Shown: positions 58,267-64,000 of the stretch, piece by piece | Numbering within the stretch: the stretch's first letter is position 1 | Layout: the number at the start of each line of letters is the position of its first letter | Assembly: GCA_963835705.1 (NCBI GenBank) | Contig: CAWIGR010000007.1 | Span: 62,001 to 126,000 of the forward strand | Direction of reading: 5' to 3' | DNA from: JACVRW01 sp963835705 | GTDB lineage: Bacteria; Actinomycetota; Thermoleophilia; Solirubrobacterales; Thermoleophilaceae | DNA: 64,000 bases | The notes under the pieces: model-generated | Databases searched by the model: none | What the model saw: the letters and a program-made list of their open reading frames with translations, nothing else | What the model was told of the DNA's origin: nothing | Made by a program: the position numbers and the translations under genes

Positions 58267-58593
58267 TCAGTCGCGGCGACTCGGATGCCCGTCCCCGGGC
58301 CAGGGCGACAGCAGCAGGATCAGGCGCGCGTCGCTCGTGGCCCTCACCTCGTGGCGCTCCGCGGGCTCGAAGTGGGCCAGGAAGCCTGGGCCGCCGGTGA
58401 CCGTCTGCCCGCCCTGCTCCACCTCGATCTCGCCGGCGGCCACCATGAGCCAGGCGCGCTCGTGCACCTGGTGCTCCTGCAGCCGCTCGCCGCCCGGGAG
58501 GTTGATCGCGATCACGCGGGTCTCCTCGTCCGAGCGAAGCACCTCAGGCTGGCGCGGCTGGACCTGCAGGGTGGCGACGTCCCAGGTGTCCAT
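58267..58593 (-). CDS. small cupin protein
   Basis: The protein has 108 residues from ATG 58593. It has a single conserved cupin barrel with LQEHQVHERAWLMVAAGEIEV and GGPGFLAHFEPAERHEVRATS. His ligands are present, and Glu of motif 1 is in a shifted position. It is probably a small-molecule-binding or isomerase-type protein. It lies 11 bases downstream of the antiporter gene, so it may be its partner in a two-gene unit. Confidence 0.8.
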   Translation of the reverse strand: MDTWDVATLQVQPRQPEVLRSDEETRVIAINLPGGERLQEHQVHERAWLMVAAGEIEVEQGGQTVTGGPGFLAHFEPAERHEVRATSDARLILLLSPWPGDGHPSRRD

Positions 58594-58604
58594 GACCCTG
58601 GATC

Positions 58605-59876
58605 TTATGCCCGCGCGGCCTCCGGCTCCCGCTCGGCGCGCCGCGCTATCCACTCGGCGCCCGGATGGTCCGTGAGCCCGTGGGCGATGATCGAGATGAA
58701 CACCGCCAGCGCGGCGATGCCGGCGATCCGCTGGGCGTCCGGCACGGCCGCGCCGAGCACGAACAGCGCGAACGTCATCGTGGCCACCCCCTTCGGGCCG
58801 AACCACGCCATGAATGCCTTGGCGGCGGTGTCCACCTGCCGGCTGCCGGCGAGCGCCGTGAAGAGGGCCACGGGCCGGGCGACGAGCAGCGTGAAGGCCG
58901 CGATCGCCACGGCCGCCCAGCCGTCCTCGAACAGGATGTCGAAGGTCAGGATCGCTCCGAACACGAGGAACACGCCCAGCTTGACCACCTCCAGGATGTC
59001 CTCGGCGCGGACCTCGAAGCACTCCCGGATGTCCGGGCGCCAGATGCCGAAGGCGATGGCGCACACGAACACGGAGATGAAGCCGTTGCCCGCCGGCGGG
59101 AGCACCGCCGCGCCGTAGGCCGCGAACGCCACGCCCAGCGCGTACATCGACTTCTGGTGTGCGCTCGGACCTCCCGACAGCTGCTTGTCGCGCGGCATCA
59201 GGCGCGCCGCCACGAACGCCACGGCCAGGCCGGTGGCGAGCCCCACGCCCACGTCCTGGAGCACGAACTCCCACCACACGAAGTCCTCGCTGGCCCCGGC
59301 CGCCGCGGTCAGCGCGAGCACCGCGGGCAGGGCCAGACCGTCGTTCAGGCCGGACTCGAGGTTCAGGGAGTGACGGATGAGCCGCGGCACGCGCGGGTTC
59401 GTCACGACGGTGGAGGAGAGCACCGGGTCAGTGGGTGAGAGCAAAGCTCCGACCAGGAAGGACTCCGTCCAGCCCAGGTCCGTGAGAGCGTGCGTGAGGA
59501 GCGCGATCAGCCCCGCCGTGATCGGCATGGCGAGGACGAGGCTCCGGAGGGGCAGGTGCCATGCCTTCTGCAGCATCTCCTCCTCCACCTCGAGGCCGTC
59601 CCGGAAGAGGATCAGCACGAGCGCGATCACGGCCAGCCCCTGAACGAAGCCCGACGTGGGATCGAGGTCGAGCACCTCGAGGCCGCCATCGCCGAGGATG
59701 AAGCCCGCGACCACGAACGCGGCGGTGAGCGACAGGAAGCTTCGCTGGGCCAGGCCGGACACGAGCGCGCCGGCCATGAGCAGCACGCCGAAGACCGCGA
59801 CCGGCTCCTGGAGGAAGTCGACACCCGCGGCGATTGGCACCGGCGAAACTGTGGCAGGTAGCCCGGGTTCGGACAC
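58605..59876 (-). CDS. Na+/H+ antiporter, CPA1 (NhaP) family
   Basis: The protein has 423 residues from GTG 59876 and about 12-13 membrane segments. Ion-site motifs are GALLSPTDPVLSSTV (fifth-helix TDP) and SLNLESGLNDGLALPAVLAL (sixth-helix ND), the CPA1 signature. It exchanges cytoplasmic Na+ or K+ for H+. Its GTG is 31 bases from the divergent GH2 gene. The cupin gene behind it is probably in the same transcript. Confidence 0.88.
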   Translation of the reverse strand: MSEPGLPATVSPVPIAAGVDFLQEPVAVFGVLLMAGALVSGLAQRSFLSLTAAFVVAGFILGDGGLEVLDLDPTSGFVQGLAVIALVLILFRDGLEVEEEMLQKAWHLPLRSLVLAMPITAGLIALLTHALTDLGWTESFLVGALLSPTDPVLSSTVVTNPRVPRLIRHSLNLESGLNDGLALPAVLALTAAAGASEDFVWWEFVLQDVGVGLATGLAVAFVAARLMPRDKQLSGGPSAHQKSMYALGVAFAAYGAAVLPPAGNGFISVFVCAIAFGIWRPDIRECFEVRAEDILEVVKLGVFLVFGAILTFDILFEDGWAAVAIAAFTLLVARPVALFTALAGSRQVDTAAKAFMAWFGPKGVATMTFALFVLGAAVPDAQRIAGIAALAVFISIIAHGLTDHPGAEWIARRAEREPEAARA

Positions 59877-59907
59877 TGTATGGCAATCCGGCTACGGTGA
59901 GGGGCGC

Positions 59908-61854
59908 GTGAGGAGGGCTCTCGCCCGCACAGGACTCGCGTCCGCGTGGACGGTTCGCGCGCTCGCGATCGCCGTCGCCTTCGCGGCGACGCTGCCCCCG
60001 GCCGCCGCCATGGCGGCCGAGCTCCCCCGCGCCCAGACTCTTTCGAGCGGCTGGGAGATGCGCGCACAGGCCGCCGCGCCCGCCCCGCCGCAGCCGCCAC
60101 CGCCGTTCGAGGGCCAGCCCGAGGGCGTGCCGGGCGCGCCGCCGGCGACCGCCGCTCGCTTCCCTCGCGTGCGGTCGAGCCAGGCTCCGCGCCCGTGGAC
60201 GGCCGTGACGGTCCCGAGCGTCTTCAACCCGAGGGCGGTCGCCTCGGAGTACGCGGGAGCCGTGCGCCGCTACCGGCTGCGCTTCACGGGCCCCAGCACG
60301 CCGGAGGGCTTCCGGTGGCTGATTCGCTTCGACAGCGTGCGGCGCGGCTCGACGGTGCTGCTGAACGGCCGCCGGCTCGGCCGCAACACCGATCCATACA
60401 CCCCCTTCACGTTCGACGCGCGCGGCCTGCGGCCGGGACGCCCGAACCAGCTGGTCGTGGTGGTGGACAGCCGCAAGGACCCGCGCCTGCCCGAGGGCTG
60501 GTGGAACTGGGGCGGCATCGTCCGCCCGGTGCACCTGATCCCGGCGGGACCGGCGCACCTGCACGACCTCGGGACGATGTCCGACGTCACCTGCACCGGG
60601 CCGGCGAGCGGCTGCCGCGCCGAGTTCCTGGTGGACGGCGTGCTGCAGCGAAGCGGCGATCGCCCGATCGAGCCCACGCTCGAGGTGGAGCTCCGCGCGC
60701 CCGGCGGCCGGCGCACGCGCAGGATCTTCCGCCTACCGCGCCAGATGGGCGAGCGGCGCAGGGTCCGGGTCTCCACCCCCGTGCCCGCCCCGCAGCTGTG
60801 GCGGCCCGAGGAGCCCAGCCTCTACTCGGCGCGGATCACGTTGCGCGACCGCGGGCGGATCCAGCAGGTCGAGCGGCGCCGGGTGGGGCTCCGCTCGGTC
60901 GAGGTGAAGGGCGGACAGCTCTATCTCAACAACCGCCTGATCAAGCTGGCGGGGGCGTCGATCCACGAGGACATGCCGGGCCGCGGCGCGGCGCTCACGC
61001 GGGCGGACAACGCGCGTATCGTGGCCGACCTCGAGGAGCTGGGCGCCAACGTGACGCGCTCGCACTACGTGCTGAACGAGGACCTGCTCTCGCGGCTCGA
61101 CCGCGCCGGCATCATGGTCTGGAACCAGGCGCCCATCTGGCAGCGTGACCGCCGGGACAACATCCTGCGCCTCGACAGCCAGCGCAAGCGAGCCTGGGAG
61201 ACGGTGCGCCGCACCGTGATCGCCGCCCGCAGCCATGCGTCGGTGATCACGCACTCGGTCGCGAACGAGCTGTGGTCGCGTCCCGACGCGCGGCCCGGGG
61301 TCACCCGCCGGTACCTCGCGGTCGCGCAGCGCGAGGCTCGCGAGCTGGACCCGACGCTGCCGATCTCGGTCGACATCAACGGGCTCCCCCACCACCCCGA
61401 GCAGTTCACCTACCACGACTTCGACATGCTCGGGATCAACCAGTACTTCGGCTGGTACCGCTGGGTCGCGAACTTCGACGACCTGGCGCTCTACCTCCAG
61501 GAGATGCGCGACCTGTACCCGCAGCTGGCGCTCGTGATGACCGAGTTCGGCGCGGAGGCCCGCCCCGAGCTGGCGGACGCGCCCGCGGACCTGAAGGGCA
61601 GCTACGAGTTCCAGCGCTTCCACCTGCAGCGCACGCTGGACGTGGCCGACGCCGCCCCGATCTCGGGCTCGATCTACTGGACGCTGCGGGAGTTCGAGAT
61701 CTTCCCGGGCTGGGGTGGCGGGGCCGGGCGGCGGCCGCCCCAGTTCGAGCCCAACACGCGCCATCAGAAGGGCCTGCTGACGTACGAGGGCGAGAAGAAG
61801 ACGGCCTGGTTCCTGGCGCGCGACCGCTTCCTCGCCACGCCGCTCTACCCGTAG
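59908..61854 (+). CDS. secreted glycoside hydrolase family 2 enzyme
   Basis: The protein has 648 residues from GTG 59908. The signal peptide is RALAIAVAFAATLPPAAAMA, with cleavage near residue 36. A GH2 sugar-binding domain (FRWLIRFDSVRRGSTVLLNG, RRLGRNTDPYTPF), an immunoglobulin-like domain and a TIM barrel follow. Acid/base Glu454 is in SVANELWS and nucleophile Glu546 is in VMTEFGAEA. This matches the beta-galactosidase/glucuronidase/mannosidase group; the sugar cannot be read from sequence. An upstream in-frame ATG would bury the signal peptide. Confidence 0.85.
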   Translation: MRRALARTGLASAWTVRALAIAVAFAATLPPAAAMAAELPRAQTLSSGWEMRAQAAAPAPPQPPPPFEGQPEGVPGAPPATAARFPRVRSSQAPRPWTAVTVPSVFNPRAVASEYAGAVRRYRLRFTGPSTPEGFRWLIRFDSVRRGSTVLLNGRRLGRNTDPYTPFTFDARGLRPGRPNQLVVVVDSRKDPRLPEGWWNWGGIVRPVHLIPAGPAHLHDLGTMSDVTCTGPASGCRAEFLVDGVLQRSGDRPIEPTLEVELRAPGGRRTRRIFRLPRQMGERRRVRVSTPVPAPQLWRPEEPSLYSARITLRDRGRIQQVERRRVGLRSVEVKGGQLYLNNRLIKLAGASIHEDMPGRGAALTRADNARIVADLEELGANVTRSHYVLNEDLLSRLDRAGIMVWNQAPIWQRDRRDNILRLDSQRKRAWETVRRTVIAARSHASVITHSVANELWSRPDARPGVTRRYLAVAQREARELDPTLPISVDINGLPHHPEQFTYHDFDMLGINQYFGWYRWVANFDDLALYLQEMRDLYPQLALVMTEFGAEARPELADAPADLKGSYEFQRFHLQRTLDVADAAPISGSIYWTLREFEIFPGWGGGAGRRPPQFEPNTRHQKGLLTYEGEKKTAWFLARDRFLATPLYP

Positions 61855-61862
61855 GGCACGCC

Positions 61863-62444
61863 TCAGCGGGTCTTCTTCGAGGACTCGAAGTGCATCAGCA
61901 CCATCTTGGTGATTAATCCGGCCTCGCCGTCGCCGGTGCGCCGCTCCGCGCACTCGGCCTCGATCTCCGCGACGCGGTTGATCGTGTCGACCAGCAGCTC
62001 GTTCACCTGCTCCCAGCCCGTCTGGTCCAAGGCCAGCCGGCTGCGGCTGAGGTGGCGATCGGTGCGCCCGTCGAAGGTGCCCGCGTCGAGGGCGTCCGAG
62101 GTGTCCTCCCAGATCAGCTGCAGCGTGGCGTCGGAGATCCCCTGCCGCGCCGACGGGGGCAGGCGCTTCCAGTCCTTGTCGGTGAAGAAGGGACGTACCT
62201 TGGCGCGGTAGAAGTGCTCGATCGCCCCGCGCCGTGGCTCGGTGGTGACCAGCTCGATGCACCCCATCTCGGCCAGCGTCTTCACGTGGTAGCTGACGTT
62301 GCCGAGCGGCTCCTCGAGCTCGTTCGCGATCTGGTTCGGGCTCGCGACGCGCTCGTTCAAGATCGTCAGCACGTGCGCCCGGAGGGGATGCGACAGCGCC
62401 TTCGCCAGACGCCGGTCGACAACCCCCGCGACCTGCTTGCTCAT
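61863..62444 (-). CDS. ArsR-type winged-helix regulator
   Basis: The protein has 193 residues from ATG 62444. The N-terminal wHTH is LAKALSHPLRAHVLTILNER, then SPNQIANELEEPLGNVSYHVKTLAEMGCIELV with a wing GAIEHFYRAK. The C-terminal half is helical (FFTDKDWKRLPPSARQGISDATLQLIWEDT) and lacks the cysteine metal sites of classical ArsR. It probably senses a small molecule. The longer ORF start at 62480 adds an unconserved N-terminus. It is convergent with the GH2 gene. Confidence 0.85.
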   Translation of the reverse strand: MSKQVAGVVDRRLAKALSHPLRAHVLTILNERVASPNQIANELEEPLGNVSYHVKTLAEMGCIELVTTEPRRGAIEHFYRAKVRPFFTDKDWKRLPPSARQGISDATLQLIWEDTSDALDAGTFDGRTDRHLSRSRLALDQTGWEQVNELLVDTINRVAEIEAECAERRTGDGEAGLITKMVLMHFESSKKTR

Positions 62445-62517
62445 GGTTCGGACTCCGTTCCTGGGGGCGGAGGCCTGCACCTTACCTCTAGTACATGCGT
62501 ACTTGAGGACGCGTGTA

Positions 62518-63093
62518 CTAGCCCGAGAACGCCTCCGCCAGCAGCACCACCGTGCCGAAGATCGCGGCCGCGATTGCGATCGCCCCGATCAGCCGCGGCG
62601 ACGGGCCCCCGTGCACGCCGGTCTCGTGCACCACGGCGTGGCCCTTGCCGCGCGCGATCAGCCAGCGGTTGACCGGGAGGGCGAAGGCCCCCGCTATCAC
62701 CAGCGCGATCGAGAGGCTGCCCCAGAACAGGACGTCGCCCAGGCCGGCGTCCATGGCGCCGGGGATGATCAGCAGGATCGCGTTGTCCACGACCTCCATC
62801 ACCGCGATCGAGAGCGTGTCCGAGGCGAACGCGATCGGCACCACCGTGGCGAGCGCGAAGCCCGCGCGCAGGAGCGGGAGGCTCGTGAGCGTGTAGCCGA
62901 AGAGGAAGGCGAGCCCGATCGCGAGCGCGATCGTGGCCAGGTCGGACCAGCCGAGCGCCGTGCCGATCGCCACGCCGGCCACCTCGCCGATCGCGCAGCC
63001 GGTCAGGCAGTGCAGGGTGGCCGAGAGGGCCACGCCGGTGAGGGCGCGACCCGATGTGGGCATCGCATGGTGATGATGGGTGGCGGCTTCCAT
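62518..63093 (-). CDS. DUF4396 membrane protein with His-rich N-terminus
   Basis: The protein has 191 residues. The N-terminus carries HHHH (MEAATHHHHAMPTSG). Membrane segments include GVALSATLHCLTGCAIGEVAG (Cys/His in the first helix), IALAIGLAFLFGYTLTSLPLL, GFALATVVPIAFASDTLSIA and IAIAAAIFGTVVLLAEAF, about five to six in total. The match to DUF4396 is by recollection. A CsoR-like palindrome 17 bases upstream of the ATG points to control by copper or another soft metal. Function is unproven; metal handling is inferred from the His/Cys residues and operator. Confidence 0.7.
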   Translation of the reverse strand: MEAATHHHHAMPTSGRALTGVALSATLHCLTGCAIGEVAGVAIGTALGWSDLATIALAIGLAFLFGYTLTSLPLLRAGFALATVVPIAFASDTLSIAVMEVVDNAILLIIPGAMDAGLGDVLFWGSLSIALVIAGAFALPVNRWLIARGKGHAVVHETGVHGGPSPRLIGAIAIAAAIFGTVVLLAEAFSG

Positions 63094-63109
63094 CTCCGTG
63101 GCAGCCTAG

Positions 63110-63128
63110 CATACCCCCTAGGGGTATG
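63110..63128. promoter_or_regulatory. CsoR-type (copper-sensor) operator
   Basis: CATACCCCCTAGGGGTATG: perfect eight-base arms CATACCCC (63110-63117) and GGGGTATG (63121-63128) around CTA. This is the G/C-tract palindrome with flanking ATA/TAT bound by CsoR/DUF156 copper sensors. It lies 17 bases upstream of the DUF4396 ATG on the minus strand. No csoR, copA or copZ gene is in the window. Confidence 0.7.
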
Positions 63129-63277
63129 ACTTCGCGCGCTCGGCGGCGAGTGCCTCGCCGTGGGGGCCGACCTGCGCGAGCCCGACGACGGGGAGCGCGT
63201 GGTCGAAGCGCGAGCCGCGCTTCAGGGGGCGCTGACCGCGGAGCCAGGCGCCCTTGCAGCCCGGGCGCCCGGTGCTC

Positions 63278-63754
63278 CTAACAGCCTTGGCTCCCGCGCT
63301 CGAAGAGCAGGTTGAGAACCCCGCGCCGCAGCGTCACGGCGGTCCCGGTAGGTGAGCGCCACTGCACGTTGAACCGATGTGTGTCGTCCGCCTCGAACGG
63401 CGCGGTACGGGCGACGAAGTCGTACGAGAACGATTCCGTGCCGTCGGGGACGAACCGTGCCGATCCCGGTCGCATGGGCGCCTCCGGGACGCCGTCGACG
63501 ATTACCCGGAAAGCGACCGGGGCACCGCGAACGGTCACGCTGAGCTCCGCTGTCACCTGGTTGACCGTGCACCGGGTGAGCGACAGCCTCGGCACGTTGC
63601 GCCAGTTCGTGCTCGACGTGGTCGCCGACGTGTTCGTCCACCTCGCCGACTGGCGCTCGAGGGCGCTCCCGAACACCCCGCTCGCGGCAAGAACGGCCAC
63701 CGGAACAGCTGCGAGCAGCACGAGGCCGCCGAGGAGCACGAGGGACTTGCGCAT
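63278..63754 (-). CDS. secreted protein of unknown function
   Basis: The protein has 158 residues. The signal peptide is RKSLVLLGGLVLLAAVPVAV, with cleavage near residue 24. The mature part starts SGVFGSALERQSARWTN and is beta-rich (VTAELSVTVRGAPVAFRVIV, SYDFVARTAPF, HRFNVQWRSPTGTAVTL) and ends near a Cys (RGSQGC). Two cysteines in total. I recognise no family. It stands alone between the DUF4396 operator and the HAD phosphatase gene. Confidence 0.7.
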   Translation of the reverse strand: MRKSLVLLGGLVLLAAVPVAVLAASGVFGSALERQSARWTNTSATTSSTNWRNVPRLSLTRCTVNQVTAELSVTVRGAPVAFRVIVDGVPEAPMRPGSARFVPDGTESFSYDFVARTAPFEADDTHRFNVQWRSPTGTAVTLRRGVLNLLFERGSQGC

Positions 63755-63770
63755 GGTGGCGCGACGATAG

Positions 63771-64000
63771 CTACCCCAGCTCGGGCACGAGCTCGGCGAT
63801 GGACTCCACGATCCGCGACGGGAGGTACGGGTGGCGCTCCACGTCGGCCTTCGAGGTGACGCCGGTCAGCACGAGGACCGTCTCGAGGCCCGCCTCCAGG
63901 CCGGCCACGATGTCGGTGTCCATGCGATCGCCGATCATTGCGGTGTGCTCGGAGTGGGCGTCGATCGCGTTGAGCGCCGAACGCATCATCAAGGGGTTCG
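63771..64000 (-). CDS. HAD-superfamily phosphatase (NagD/HAD-IIA), 3' end of the gene only
   Basis: Only the C-terminal 76 or so residues are visible: NPLMMRSALNAI, then SEHTAMIGDRMDTDIVAGLEAGLETVLVLTGVT, the HAD motif IV (GDRMDTDI) of NagD-type phosphatases. It ends YLPSRIVESIAELVPELG. The frame is open to base 64000, so the N-terminal motifs lie to the right. The family's substrates are phosphoglycolate, p-nitrophenyl phosphate or sugar phosphates. Confidence 0.85.
   Translation of the reverse strand, partial: NPLMMRSALNAIDAHSEHTAMIGDRMDTDIVAGLEAGLETVLVLTGVTSKADVERHPYLPSRIVESIAELVPELG

Noticed and set aside
63129..63277. Possible remnant gene between the CsoR-like box and the secreted protein
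   Set aside because: A minus-strand frame reads FDHALPVVGLAQVGPHGEAL but has no start, stop context or family I can name.

Overview
The window is high-GC, gene-dense actinobacterial chromosome. I read it as a soil actinobacterium of the Thermoleophilia (Solirubrobacterales-like). The grounds are the composition, a haem-chaperone (CcmE/CcmF) cytochrome c maturation locus in an actinobacterial background, an LmbU-type regulator, a mycobacterial-style htdX-fabG4-fadA2-fadE5 lipid cluster with a WS/DGAT acyltransferase, a 1610-residue NAD-glutamate dehydrogenase and frequent GTG starts. This placement is inference. There is no rRNA, intact tRNA, CRISPR array or recognisable transposase.

Layout. 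1-1289 is the 3' end of a WD40 protein that stops against a tRNA 3'-end remnant, a likely island edge. 1321-4656 holds a metallophosphoesterase, a subtilase with a separate prodomain-like protein, and a thioesterase. 4627-5845 holds panE and a 40-residue ORF. 5912-16770 is a nine-gene minus-strand operon: GntR regulator, TPP-dependent oxalyl-/2-hydroxyacyl-CoA enzyme, Frc-like CoA-transferase, fused ADP-forming acyl-CoA synthetase, an Nramp-fold permease without metal motifs, a small membrane protein, sucCD and a TauE/SafE exporter. It reads as a complete import, CoA-activation and cleavage route for oxalate or a short 2-hydroxyacid. 16920-20628 has two hydrolases, an HxlR regulator, an SRPBCC protein, a decayed two-component system and a ferritin-like protein. 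20625-25676 is a redox operon (frameshifted GMC oxidoreductase, unknown protein, old yellow enzyme, Vps62-like protein). 25698-30451 combines a papain-like protease, a patatin, a holin-like protein and a large endolysin-like protein. 30382-33768 has an HpnE-like flavoprotein, an LmbU-like regulator, a secreted protein and a CBS protein.

33782-36646 is an alkylation-repair locus (ogt and alkA sharing a palindromic operator). Its Ada-type zinc domain is split by a 1.2-kb insert that carries a small secreted-protein gene and is bounded by 12-bp direct repeats. 36657-38740 holds a cupin, a GNAT acetyltransferase, a two-domain VOC protein and an AraC remnant. 38853-46456 is the TetR-linked fatty-acid cluster. 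46667-51499 is glutamate dehydrogenase. 51578-55102 holds a hydrolase and tldD/tldE. 55113-58244 holds secG and the cytochrome c maturation genes. 58267-61854 holds a cupin, an antiporter and a secreted GH2 enzyme. 61863-64000 holds an ArsR-type regulator, a DUF4396 protein under a CsoR-like operator, a secreted protein and a NagD-like HAD phosphatase cut by the window edge.

Several genes are broken by single-base frameshifts: the GMC oxidoreductase, the histidine kinase, the Ada domain, a small ORF at 46481 and possibly the 174-residue membrane protein. These may be real decay or assembly errors in G/C runs. The raw reads would decide.
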